Below, piece by piece: positions 34,859-46,194 of a stretch of 64,000 nt of DNA. The notes beneath the pieces were generated by a model. That model had not been told where the DNA came from, ran no database searches, and worked only from the letters and a program-made list of their open reading frames with translations. Positions within the stretch are counted from its first letter, which is position 1, and every line of letters starts with the position of its first letter. The position numbers were made by a program, and so were the translations under genes. Source of the DNA: Trigonopsis variabilis (Eukaryota > Ascomycota > Trigonopsidomycetes > Trigonopsidales > Trigonopsidaceae); NCBI GenBank assembly GCA_003707065.3, contig PPXM03000004.1, forward strand, positions 1,018,172 through 1,082,171. The letters run 5' to 3'.

Positions 34859-35031
34859 TTTCTGCGCGTGGCTCTTATGTGGTTCGGTATGACTGCCAAA
34901 TACATACTTTCGTAATAAATAGTTTACGACATTTAGCGTATCAATCATCTTTCAAGATTGCCAGTCCAAAAATATTTATTTATAGGCTTATCCTTCACAT
35001 ATGGTACAACTTGTGCCCAGTTCTCACAATA

Positions 35032-37030
35032 CTAGTGCTCGATCTTGATTTTCTGGGGAAGAGGAATGTCATTCTCAGGATCATATACATCAGACCCTGG
35101 GGATTCGGCACTTTGCTGTTCCTAAACAGTTAGTCATTATCCATGAAAGCCAATATACCATCTTTCTCTTTCCCAAAGATAGGATTTCAGATAGAGCAAC
35201 AGGAGCTGATAGTTTTTTAGTGTCCTTATCAGGAGACTCTGACGAAGCAGCCTGTTCGAAAGCTGCTTTTGATTCATCATGAGAAGTGCGATTATTACGA
35301 GTATCTTCCCAACATGTCGCATGGTAGATCACTCCATCAATATCGACTGCATTCATCCAGACCCATTCCTCCGCCTTTTCATGCCAAACAGTTTTAAATT
35401 TCTCCCGACAAATGGGGCAAGAAGAACTTGCAATAACAGGGTCAACTGGGGCACTGATATATTTCTCTTTAAGAGCCTCTCGTAGAGCTTTGGTGTCATC
35501 ATTTGTCGGCTCCTCTTCCGCAGCCACAGCTTCGTCCAAATCATGATATTTAATCCACTGTTCCTCCCCAAGATACCAACTACGACTTTGTCCGCCTTCC
35601 TCCTCACGAAGCCGCTTATTTACACGGAAATGAAAGTCTAGATGCAGGTCCTTCTCTCGTCTTCCCGAAGATGTATTATAGAAACGTCTTCCACATATGC
35701 TACATTGGTTTGGAATTGCATCATATAAAATTTCAAAAAGACCAGGCCTCAGTTTCATAAGAGAATTAGAATCTAGCCTTATATCCAAGATTAGAGGCAT
35801 CAAATGATGATCAGTCTTAAGTTTGCGATTTTCGGATGTTTCAGATCTTTGTTCAGACATATTCTGGTCTGTGGATGGTGAATTGCCGGACATCAAGAAT
35901 CCAGCGGACTGAAGAGAGGCAACTAACATGGAAGGATCTAGACCTAGTTTCTTCGATAAATTCGAAGAGTCTAGCCTGTTGGCCCCTGAAGCTAGGTGCG
36001 TTGGTAATGGGATACTAGGAGGAGTAGAGGCAGGAGGAGCTGGTGCAGCAAGCACATTCGATATAGGAGCGGGCCATTTTGTAGTAATATCGGGAGCAAA
36101 ATTAACAGGTGGAGTTTGATTCCAGCTGCCACGGTTCGGAACAATAGATGCAGGGACACTTGAGGGAACAAAGGGTATTGAGGGTAAGGGAGTTGAAGAA
36201 GGATTAGGAGCACTGGCAGGTCTCGAATCGTCAGGAACAGCACCCATTGCGTATAGCTGTTTTTGGATAGCAAGGAGTTGATCATTAGGTAACTTCGAAT
36301 TCTGAAGGATCTTTTGGAGTTCGGTTAAGGCATTGAGTTTGACAGTTACCTGGGAGTCGTAGGGATTTTTCAAGAGACAAGCTCCAGTAGTCGCAATAAG
36401 GGTTTGAATCTGAGATATAAGGGAGGATTCCGACAGTGAAATGTCGTCCAAGGGATGAAGTAGAGTTTTCGTTGGATGCATAGCTGGTTTCTGAGTCAGT
36501 GGAGGCGTAGGAGTGCTTCGAATAAGATTTCTAGATGATCTCTTATGAGCATCGGCAATTGCCTCCTGTGCTCCGAGGAGAAAATGCTCGATCTTCTTCA
36601 AAGATTCTATAGGGAAGAGGGATTCACTATTAGGCGTAGGCTGCTTCCAAGTATTGAAAAGCTCGTGCATTTTAGCACGAGTTTGTTCCGGGACCAGAGT
36701 ATAAGCATTGATAAATGTTTTGTATATATTTCTGCCAAAAAAAAGTGTATAGGGAGATCCTATATTTTTACATATCGAATCTAGAAGATAGAGAGCAGGC
36801 AGCTTGTATGAAGGGAGTACCTAGAGAAAATCAGAATGTTATTGCAATTGCTGTACCTTGGAAATATGTTCTTCTATTGCCTTAGTGATAATCTGTGCAT
36901 AATGAACATTTTCTTGTGCGATAATAGTCAAAGAAGTGATGATGGGTCGACTATTGATCGTCAGATCTTCCAGTGAAGAAGCAAAGTCTCTCTTAAATTC
37001 ATCTGCAGCCGTGTCTGATTTACCCGGCAT
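35032..37030 (-). CDS. pcf11: Pre-mRNA cleavage complex II protein Pcf11
   Basis: Pcf11 couples RNA polymerase II CTD binding to mRNA 3' cleavage and termination. Exons 37030-36857, 36820-35159 and 35121-35032 are joined over introns of 36 and 37 nt, giving 641 residues. The N-terminal CTD-interaction domain includes SSLEDLTINSRPIITSLTII and LPALYLLDSICKNIGSPYT, which crosses the first splice. The C-terminal half has two zinc modules, CSICGRRF...H...H and CPICREKFKTVWHEKAEEWV, with H and C in HATCWE flanking the Clp1-binding region. Exon 3 restores a tail, SPGSDVYDPENDIPLPQKIK; without it the frame ends in an unlikely tail. The start is the first ATG, as the upstream extension begins with TTG. 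Confidence 0.94.
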
Positions 37031-38179
37031 TATAAATTTATCAAGCAATCGAGATCCTCGACGAAGATGACAGATCTCAAAAGGAGGCAAATTATAGTTT
37101 GTGAATCTGGTTGGTTGATGACAGCGGAAGTGTGAAATGCGTACTAGTGCTACATATACAACAGCTCTTCAGCCACGAAGGATAACTAATAAGTACAAAA
37201 TCATCTTCAGAGAATAGTAGATTTGATGCGAATAATTTCGGTAGAGTTCATTGTATTTTTCGCAATGTCGAAACTTTGATGACTTTCTAGTGTGCTTTCC
37301 ACTATGTAAACAAAGCCTTAACTCATGAGAAATCTCGTAGAATGATGAGATAATATTGTGGAATGATTGACTGCATTCAATACCAATTCGCCTTAAGCCG
37401 ATCCTACGGAAGATTTATCTCAGGCAAAAGATACCTGCGGGAAGCACAAACACCACACCCATATTACCAGTAATTAAGAGCTTGAGAGGATATTCTAACG
37501 AGGAATGTGTCAAATAAGGGAAAAACAATACTTTTCCAAGTATATGTCCAAGTTTGATTCTACATCGGTAGACTGCCTTCGTTACTCTCCCATGGGATAC
37601 TAGATTATGTGTATGCTAAGTTAGCACAGGGGAAAAATTTCAACCAAAGCTCCTAGGTAGCTTTATCTCAAGTAAATCTGTAGAGGGAAAGTGGGAGGAT
37701 TGAATTGAGGACTACGAGCTCTGCCGCATATGAGCCGAAAGGAGGAGAAAGGGTGAATGGGACTGGCCCACAGCGATGAGGGGCTCATTTCTCCCCCGCC
37801 TTAAGAGTGAGCCCATAAGTGAGACTTCCGGCCATCAAGACAGAAACTGACTGCCTACCCACTTGTGATATATTTACTATTCGAGGACGAGTCTTTTACT
37901 CTGCGTGGAAAGAATCCTGAGGAGATTTCGAACGATTAGAATAGGACTAATAGAAACTTGTCTTTAAATTGAAGGTAAGTCTCAAGAAGCCCCGGAAAAT
38001 TAATTGAGCAATCATACGACTCGCAGTATACCAGACGCCATCTGTGGCCCCGTTACTCAGTTTTCATCGTCTGGTTGCACCTGATCCTGGCCTCTTTTGA
38101 ATAACTATTGGGAATCAGAAAAATTCATCTCCTTTTTTTGTCCATTATCAACAACACAAGCGCTAACTGTCAGTAGCAA
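37031..38179. other. 1.1-kb promoter region of divergent pcf11 and ggc1
   Basis: No coding sequence is visible. A locally GC-rich patch near 37,690-37,830 contains the inverted repeat GGGCTCA (37781-37787) / TGAGCCC (37808-37814). The stretch just before ggc1 has pyrimidine-rich runs typical of fungal promoters. Confidence 0.5.
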
Positions 38180-39320
38180 ATGGCACCAATTATTTCCGAT
38201 AAGAAGTCCTCTGGACAAGCTCGCATTCTAGGGTCAGGTATGTTTTCCAGGATTGTGATATTCTTTGTGAAACCCTGAAGCTCTTTCCCTATACACCTGC
38301 TTTCTGACTATGTCTATATGTACACATTTACACATGAGCCGTCGTCTGGATATTCTAATGCCTAGCCTCTGCTGGAATCTGCGAATTGGCATTATTCCAT
38401 CCAGTAAGTTGACATAATTTTGAGTCGTGCTAATCTACAGATTGACACTATCACTAAGCGTCTTATGAGCAATAGTACCAAGGTGACTGAAGCTATTACT
38501 ATCTCTTACATTAGGTGTCATCGGCAGCTCAGCTCAACAGTGTTATTTTCAGAGATTATGCTCATAAGCCACTTTTGCGTAAGCTTTTCTCCCTATTTCC
38601 TGGACTTGGATATGCTGCCGGATATAAAGTAGGTATCTTTCGCACATTTTATTGGCTTACTTGTAGATTCTCCAACGAATTTATAAATATGGTGGTCAAC
38701 CGTTTGTTGCTGACGGATTGAATAAGCATTTTGGATCTTATTTTTCGGATACCTTCGGAAAGAATGGTAAAGCTATGATGTCTGCCACTGCTGGTAGCAT
38801 TATCGGCATTGGAGAAATTGTTCTACTTCCACTGGATGTTCTTAAAATCAAAAGACAGACAAACCCTGAGGCTTTCAAAGGCAGAGGGCTTTTCAAGATT
38901 ATTTCTGACGAAGGATTTGCACTTTACCGTGGTTGGGGATGGACCGCGGCTCGCAACGCTCCTGGCTCATTTGCGCTTTTCGGTGCTAACTCTTTCGCCA
39001 AAGAGTACATCCTCGGGCTCAAAGACTACTCCTCTGCAACATGGACGCAGAATTTTATTTCTTCCGTTTTCGGCGCTTCTGCTTCTTTGATCGTCTCTGC
39101 TCCGCTCGATGTAATCAAAACTCGAATTCAGAACAGGAGCTTCGATAATCCTGAATCGGGATTGAAAATTCTCAGAAATATGGTCAAAAATGAAGGTTTC
39201 TCTAGTTTTTTCAAGGGCTTGATTCCAAAGCTCCTTACGACAGGACCAAAACTTGTCTTTAGTTTTGCCATGGCTCAAAGTTTGATTCCTGCTTTCGATA
39301 AACTTCTTGGATCGAAATAG
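38180..39320 (+). CDS. ggc1: Mitochondrial GTP/GDP carrier Ggc1 (Yhm1)
   Basis: Ggc1 exchanges GTP and GDP across the inner mitochondrial membrane and affects iron handling. Exons 38180-38237, 38366-38403, 38441-38482, 38515-38628 and 38667-39320 are joined over introns of 128, 37, 32 and 38 nt. The 301-residue product matches the yeast length (300). The three carrier signatures are FHPIDTITKRL, LPLDVLKIKRQ and APLDVIKTRIQ. Ggc1-like stretches include RLMSNSTKVSS and RGWGWTAARNAPGSFALFGA. Only the last exon is obvious as a long open frame; the four upstream exons rest on splice signals plus carrier signature 1. Confidence 0.94.
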
Positions 39321-39484
39321 ACTGTTCTATGTCCTTTCGCTCCTTTCTTTTGTGTAACTTGCTTGTCGGCGTAGTCGATATTGTTGTGATTCTAGATCAA
39401 TGTATATAGAAGTTCTAGTGACTCCATTTTTATCTTATAATTGTCAGACTTTAATCAGCTCACTTGCAATACTGAATAGTGAAT

Positions 39485-39788
39485 ATGTCTTGCTATTCAC
39501 TCGAAGGTAAGATTATGGTGTTTTCTTGCTCTTATGCTCTGATCCCGACTTACAGTAATTTCTTTCAATCCCAAGATCTTCTCTGATGAGCACGAGAACT
39601 ATGAAAAAATGGTTCAAGGGTTCCCGACCCCCAAGCCTTATTGCTGATGATTGATATTTCACAAATGTACCACGTGGAAATGTGCTCAAATCACAAAGGA
39701 TCTACGTTCCGATGGTGATAAAACTTCTCGTCTATGTGAGGAATGTAAACTATATGTTGTCAACGCTGTACATACGCTCGATCATTAA
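39485..39788 (+). pseudogene. Unresolved small gene or broken 5' exon upstream of the PUF gene
   Basis: An ATG at 39485 starts a 22-nt exon ending at GTAAG. A 49-nt intron ends CTTACAG at 39555. The frame then reads KIFSDEHENYEKMVQGFPTP, KPYC, and meets two adjacent TGA codons (39645-39650). It stays open after them as protein-like sequence with paired cysteines (CTTWKCAQITKDLRSDGDK, SRLCEECKLYVV) to TAA at 39786. The frame is the same as that of the PUF gene further on. It may be a separate gene killed by nonsense codons or a missed N-terminal part of the PUF protein. I do not recognise the family. Confidence 0.35.
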
Positions 39789-39809
39789 GTTGCTACTTCC
39801 CTTTAAGCG

Positions 39810-41901
39810 TTGTCTCAAAGGATACTGAGACCCATTCAGGTGTCATCAACATTTGGACGGTCAAGCTCAGCTGCTGCTAAAGCCTTTAAAAACCAATATC
39901 TCGGTAAGGTTAATAAGTGGAAACGGGGACAGTTATTGTCGAAAATGCTAAATTCTCTCGGTAATATGCGCCTAAAGGAACCTGAAGGCACCTCATCTGC
40001 CGTCTCAGATGATGATGAAATTATCATACCTTCTGAATATATAGTTGAATGCCATGGTCCCATTGGTTCAAGATATCCTATTAACCATTCCACGAGAAGC
40101 GAGGCTAGCACATCAGGACTAAACACCCAACTCAGTCTCAAGTCTAGATCTGTCCCCATATCCCCCTTTTACAAAGCATATCTGCCGCCTAAATGCCAGA
40201 AGTCTCACCATATTTTCCCCTTTGATCGATTGGGAGCGTGTTCAAGAGAAGGTCGTTATCGAAGTGCGAACTCTGTTCACGCTTGTATACCCGCTTCTGA
40301 CATACCTTTCCAGTATATTCAACAAGAACGCCGAGAGCGTAATGCTGTTCCAAAGGATCTATCCTATTCTTTAGATTATTGCAAAGTGCCATATGCGAAT
40401 GAAGGTTGTAGCTCTTTCACTGAGTGCCTTAATAATTCTCGACTCTCTATCACTGCTGCGGATATTCAGCATATCAAGACTATAAGAAAAATGGAGATTT
40501 CAGTATCAGCTAACAGCAAGGGACATGTGAAAGAACCCTGCCAATTTGCGACAACTCACGAGCTATTTACAAGTTCTGAGAATCACATCAGACATCAACA
40601 GCACTCAGAGAAAGGTACTTCGTGCAAAAATACGATCGATGGTGTCAATTACAATCAATGCGTAAGTAGATTTGAAACAGTTCTTCAGTTTCTTGACTCA
40701 TTCTTTTAGTCTCATCTTTTTATCCAAGGTCACGAAGAACCTTTAAATTACCGCCGCCTTCTTGACCTAGAAGTGAACTGCAACTGGAATGTATGCGTCA
40801 GGCGAGAGTCAGCTAACTAAGCTAGACCATTGTTTACAAAATTGTTGCAAGGAATGATCAGCAAGCATCGATTTTTCTTCAGCAGAAACTCAAGATAAGC
40901 TCCAGTCAACAGCAATTTGCCATAATAGAAGCAATCAGAGAAAATTCTTGGGAACTAATGATTAACCGCTTCGGAAATTTTCTGATCCAACGGTGTTTTG
41001 AGTATGGCACTACTGAACAAGTTCGATTGATCGCGAATGCGATTATTGGCAACGTCTACCCTTTATCAGTTGATGCATTTGGGTGCCATGTGATTCAGAG
41101 AGCCTTCGATTACGTGGGAGATGCAACAAAATTGGCCTTTATCGAAGAACTTCTGGAACACGTAAAAGAGACTATAATCCACAAGCACTCTTGTCATGTC
41201 TGGCAGAAAGTTTTCGAGCTTAAGTGGACTGAAGGGACCCCTCCTTATATAATAGGTAGATTGAATAAGGAGCTTACAGGAATGTGGACGAGAATAGCTT
41301 TAGGAGAAACAGGCAGTTTAGTTATTGAGAACATACTGGATAACTGCAGCACCCAAGACAAGGTATCTTCTAGCTGATGAAGACCCTCCACCATTAACCA
41401 CAGAAACCGTGCATTGATGAGCTTATTGCCGAGATCAATATTTTATTAGAAAGCGAATGGGGAAATTGGGTGATCATGCATATTATTAGCAAAGGGCCTG
41501 AAGAAGTTGCCCAGAAAGCTGTAGATAAGATCATTGGGGATTGCGGTCTATATAGCACTGGGCGATATTCTTCAAAGACGGTTGAGAACCTGATACGCTC
41601 GGATACCTATGATTTCGTTCAAAGATATCTAGAAACGCTTTCATCAACAGATACTGATCCAGGAAAAATTAAGGTTTGCGATATTGCAAACGATCAGTAT
41701 GGGAGCCGGCTTATTTGTCTTCTCTTCAAACAAGGATGTGCTGCGCAAAAAGCTATAATATGCGATTGTCTAAAACCACAATTAAGGTCTTTATCCGATT
41801 CTCAATGGGGGAATCAATGCGCCTGGCTTATTAAGAAGCATTCCCTTTCAATTGACAAGATTACGGCCTTCCGCACCCGAAAAAGAGGCAATGGATCGTA
41901 A
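39810..41901 (+). CDS. Pumilio-family (PUF) RNA-binding protein
   Basis: PUF proteins bind 3' UTRs and repress or localise mRNAs. Exons ?-40661, 40710-40790, 40826-41362 and 41404-41901 are joined over introns of 48, 35 and 41 nt. The last 370 residues hold about eight PUF-type helical repeats with recognition segments such as NRFGNFLIQR, DAFGCHVIQR, HKHSCHVWQK, GETGSLVIEN, SEWGNWVIMH and DQYGSRLICL. Several repeats deviate from the Pumilio code, so the target is not predictable by eye. The first 290 residues look disordered. The 5' end is uncertain: the frame opens with TTG at 39810 and has no early ATG before 39945. An upstream exon is likely, possibly spliced at the acceptor CCCATTCAG ending at 39840. 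Confidence 0.82.
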
Positions 41902-42221
41902 GCAAGCATAAAAAGTGCTGCTCAAACATGCTGCTTCTGTTTGACTTATATATGGTCTTCTATCTGAAATTCAGCTCAAATTCCTTCTCAATTTTCAGCT
42001 ATTCATTGATTGAACAAAGCAATTCTATTTGGACAGTAACAGCCCAAGTCCAATTGTATTCATTAGAAAGTGAAATGCAGCGTCTTGCAAGAAGCTTTTC
42101 AAAGTATTATAGGGTCCTCATAGAGAAATGGCTAATATTGTACACAGACATAGGCGAGCTGATCATAAAGGCATACAAATCTCCTAGCATCTCTGTTCGA
42201 TTGCCCAAATCAGTCATTCCA
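41902..42221. other. 3' spacer between convergent PUF gene and ssl1
   Basis: An open frame (41928-42281) runs across this spacer into the antisense of ssl1; it resembles nothing. No other feature is visible. Confidence 0.5.
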
Positions 42222-43568
42222 TTAAGCTACCCCATGTGCTTCGCATCCAGGGCAGTTGTGAAGAGTTTCGTGCGCAAATAGATCACACTCTATACAGAAA
42301 TGGCGATTGCAAGATGGGCAACCAAAACGAGAAGTACTCCCCGACAGATTTAGTTCAATATCTGCGGCAGGTGGGAATGGAACTTTACAAGAAAAGCATT
42401 CAGTTGACAGATGGCAATCCGATAGAGGGACATCGTACCAATTTCTTAGAGGAAACAGATGGTGATAAGATCTTGCCAAATGAGTAGACAAGATTAATGT
42501 AAGCCCACACACAGGACATTCTATAGGTAATGTGCAGACTTTCGCTTTACAATCTAGACAGTAGTATCCTCCTAGCGTGAGCTGTGAATGGCATGCACAA
42601 AAACTTGGAAATTGTTCGACGGCCCGGGAGGGAAATCCCATTCTAACGATGCTGCTGTACGAATCTGCTGGGCCATCAGCCGCGAACTCTTGGCTCATAG
42701 GTGGAGGTATAGTAGAAAGCATCAGCAAATCCTTGAAATGACTTTCGTTTAGTATGACACAGTAAGCGTGCTTGTCACCGGGAACAGTTTTTCGAGTGAG
42801 CTCATCCAGAACGGCAACCTGAGCAGTCAATCCGACCACTTTGACTTTGATAGTCTCCTTAATAAGACTCTTTATGGATGCATGGATATCGCCAGGATCA
42901 GATGTAAATAAGGAACCGAAAACTATAAGTATTTCGCGAGTACCATGCTGAGGGGTATGAACAAGCATAGCCCTCGCAGTATCTAGTGCATTTTGAAGAG
43001 AAGGATCTCCCGATGGTTCTTGCTTTTTTAGTTCTTGCAATGCCGCAACGTGCTCATGTGGATTGCTTGAAAGGTCAGAAATAGGTAGCGCTATCCCATC
43101 TTTCATGGCAATTATGGCAAGCTGAGAAATAGGATTTTGCTCAAAAAATTCAGTAACAAAAGCTATAGAGTAGTTGAGGGTTAACTGATAACGAGTGGGC
43201 CTCAGATCTTTTTCTTGCATTGAGGAGCTCATATCGATTAGGAAGATTAAGTGGCGAATAATTCCTCTCTGCAAGGGAGTAGTATCCTTTAACAGCCTTT
43301 TTTTTTTGCCGGCGAGGACCAATCCTGCCACTACCCCCGCCAAACCACCTTCATCATCCTCTTGAACAATATCCCATGAACGCTGATAATCATCTTCCCA
43401 GACATATCCCACATTTTTCGAAGATTTTCCCTTGCTGTTCCCTTTTAGCTCATTCCTTTTTGTTCTCAGACTGTATCTTTTACTAGGCAGGTTTAAATGA
43501 CTTGAGTCGGAAGCGCTCTCGAGAAAGTCATCCTCAGAAGACGATTCTAGATATTCTCCATCGGACAT
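42222..43568 (-). CDS. ssl1: TFIIH core subunit Ssl1 (p44)
   Basis: Ssl1 is a structural TFIIH subunit that stimulates the Rad3/XPD helicase in transcription and repair. The 448-residue protein has an acidic N-terminus, WEDDYQRSWDIVQED, and a vWA domain starting RGIIRHLIFLIDMSSSM. Its C-terminal zinc modules include CHSQLTLGGYYCLDCKAKVC and CPSCNRHFCIECDLFAHETL. Length agrees with yeast (461). The frame extends 46 codons upstream to another ATG at 43706, but the conserved start is at MSDGEYLES. Single exon. It is the second TFIIH subunit gene in the window after ccl1. Confidence 0.95.
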   Translation of the reverse strand: MSDGEYLESSSEDDFLESASDSSHLNLPSKRYSLRTKRNELKGNSKGKSSKNVGYVWEDDYQRSWDIVQEDDEGGLAGVVAGLVLAGKKKRLLKDTTPLQRGIIRHLIFLIDMSSSMQEKDLRPTRYQLTLNYSIAFVTEFFEQNPISQLAIIAMKDGIALPISDLSSNPHEHVAALQELKKQEPSGDPSLQNALDTARAMLVHTPQHGTREILIVFGSLFTSDPGDIHASIKSLIKETIKVKVVGLTAQVAVLDELTRKTVPGDKHAYCVILNESHFKDLLMLSTIPPPMSQEFAADGPADSYSSIVRMGFPSRAVEQFPSFCACHSQLTLGGYYCLDCKAKVCTLPIECPVCGLTLILSTHLARSYHHLFPLRNWYDVPLSDCHLSTECFSCKVPFPPAADIELNLSGSTSRFGCPSCNRHFCIECDLFAHETLHNCPGCEAHGVA

Positions 43569-44290
43569 AAATACTCCAAAGATTCTTCTAGACCTCGAGC
43601 TCTCAATGAAATATCCTCCCTGATTGCAACCGCCCTTCTGGTGTCCTGAAAAGTAACGTCCGGGTAAGATAATCTTTGTTCTTATTAGCATCATTTGGAA
43701 TAGCATACACGGATCTAGATGAGATGTAAAACCGGTACATAATTCCCTTATTCAGATTCCGTTACTGATTTACTAGTATATTATAAAAACGTCATGATCG
43801 AGGTCAATTGGAGTGAAAATGATTTCCCAGAGCATGACCCATAACATAGGGGTCTATTATCTTATTTGTTACTAGTCCACTCAATTTCAAGAGAACTTGC
43901 ACTAACGTTCCGTCTAAATACCAGCAATTCTGTTCTTTATTTGACATTCATTTTCACTGTTCAGTGTGTGAGACGCTACGTCCTAATTCCATCTTAAGCA
44001 AGCAAAAGAGCCCCGTATGATATAAAATTTCAGCAACCTACTTAATATGTTTTTCTCGCAATAGTGAACCTACCAGACCATTAATGTCTAGTTGCGTATG
44101 CTGACAATCACAAGCCATGAGGGAGTAAATTGTATTTATTCAATCTTGCAAAACGTGGCCATCTTCCTTACAAATATTATAATTAAAGAAATAATTTGAA
44201 GAGAAAAATGAATCACTGATCTATAGAACTTCTACGGCACACATTCATATGATTCTCTAAATGAGAATTAAATACGTACTTGAAATTCAT
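43569..44290. other. Intergenic region between ssl1 and the NmrA-like gene
   Basis: Both neighbours are on the minus strand, so the part nearest 43569 is the ssl1 promoter. AT-rich; no gene, RNA or repeat seen. Confidence 0.5.
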
Positions 44291-45509
44291 CTATATACTC
44301 CTGCTGTTGTCTGAATTAAATGGTCCTCTCATCATCCCTGTTTGTACATCCTTCAGTATGCTTTGTCGACGTCCGGTGTAGTTTACTTTGCGCATCCATT
44401 GCTCTATAGATCGCATTCTGTCAGGATAAATCTCGTCTAAGGTATAAAAATCGCGGACAATTTTTCGCGTACGCCATAATTCGATCCATGCTCTGAAAGA
44501 ATCAGAGAGGCGCAACGCCGCAGGATCGTATGCAAAATCTCCCCAAGCTTCTTTTGCAAGAGGATTCATATGTTTCATTTTGAAAAATTCGTCGACCGAA
44601 ACATCCTTATAGATAGCCTTTCGGAAAGTTACCTTTTCAAATGACTTCGCAACGTCGAGCCAATTAACCTCTGCTGTCGCTACTTTCAATTCCTTTCCTT
44701 GCCATCTTGATGGATTGAGGAATATATATACAGCGTAATAGGCCAAATCATCAAGTGCAGTCATGGGCATATAACCACCTTTAGGACCTAAAGGTGCTGC
44801 AAAGACCATTTCATTATCCGAAGAGAGACTAGGCGCAAAAAAATCGAAGAATAGTTCCATATATGGGCCACTTACTAAGATTGTCCATTTAGTCAGTGAA
44901 GCTGGTTGAGATTTGATGAAATCTGCCACACGCGCTTTAGCATCATACAGGCCACAACGGTATTTAGGATCGAAACCACCTAATCGAGAGCAATAGTCCA
45001 AGCTTGACCATATATAGTGTTTCACCTTATGATAGACAGCTATTTCGTAGATTCGGCAACCCCAGAACATATCCCCCTTCTCTCCCAGCGCAAGTCCATT
45101 CGTATTTACAAAAGCGTATTCAACTCCCGTGAAAGCTTGATGAAGGTCACGGTCGTTCTGAATGTCACCCACTTTGAACTCGACAAGGCCGTAATTGTAA
45201 AGATCAAGAGCCTGCTTTGAACCGGCGTTTCTAGTGAAAACTCGTACACGATATCGATGCTTATAATAAGTAAGCAGATCTGGATAAGTTAACGTTATAA
45301 GAGCAAAGACTGTGAAGTCGAGAGTACTTACGTCGAACAACCCTTGAACCTTGTGCCCCAGTACCTCCTATGACAAGGACCAAGGGTAGCTTTGGATTCG
45401 CTTTTAGTAGAGGTCTAACGGTGACCGGATGAGGCTGGGGACGAACCGAGTATTGACTAGAAGGTCTATCCTCATAAGGATTTCCATCGTCATCTAGTAG
45501 CATTGACAT
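44291..45509 (-). CDS. NmrA-like NAD(P)-binding family protein
   Basis: Exons 45509-45332 and 45279-44291 are joined over a 52-nt intron, giving 388 residues. The Rossmann motif is VLVIGGTGAQGSRVVRHLLT, with the splice inside it. It is followed by FTRNAGSKQALDL, the NmrA-type second strand where the adenine ribose binds, and VKHYIWSSLDYCSR. NmrA-like proteins are often redox sensors that bind dinucleotides without catalysis; some bind GATA factors of the AreA type. No substrate can be assigned here. Divergent from the BCKDHA gene. Confidence 0.85.
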
Positions 45510-46194
45510 TGTAGATAACTTTTATCAATTGGTGAAAATTATAAGAACTTTTCTCTAGTCCTCCTCATAAACACTATCGGCTGCTCTCGGTGGTTGGCAC
45601 GGATGAGATCCTATAATGATATGTCTCGGAAACGTACTGGTGATATCCATGGCAACCACAACATCGATCTCGGATAGATACCGTTGTAACATGTGTATAC
45701 GTCAGTGCACTCGAAAGTAGTAAGTTAGCAATGTTGGTAGAAATTCAAATTCGATACATTATCTTGGTCTCCAAAATGCGATTCAAGATCGCAGTTCTAA
45801 GGAGTTCTTCCGATATTTCTGCCAGCTACGTAACTACAGACAGCGTTTTATTTCTCTCCTTGTATCGGAATGAAGTTGAAGTAGAGTCTCGACCGAATAT
45901 TCCTAATTTTTCTTTCTTGGGATGATAGATGATAGATGATAGATTATTTTTTAGATACTGCACACCGGCTGAAAATATGTTCGTCACGCGGGCTGATTTA
46001 GATAAATAAGCGCTATCTTCCGACTAGAGAAGTACCATGTCGCTACGCTTGGCTTTTCGACGCACTCTGGTGGAGCGCCGATAACCGTAAATGTGGGGTA
46101 ACTACATATAACTCGCTCATTTTCCCCACCCAGTTTAAAGCTCAACTCTAGATAATTCTGAATTTGATTTCTCTGAAGGAACTTTACCTACCTA
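45510..46194. other. Promoter region of divergent NmrA-like and BCKDHA genes
   Basis: A 64-codon open frame (45731-45925) looks accidental. A short run of TGATAGA repeats lies at about 45,925-45,943. No other feature is visible. Confidence 0.5.
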
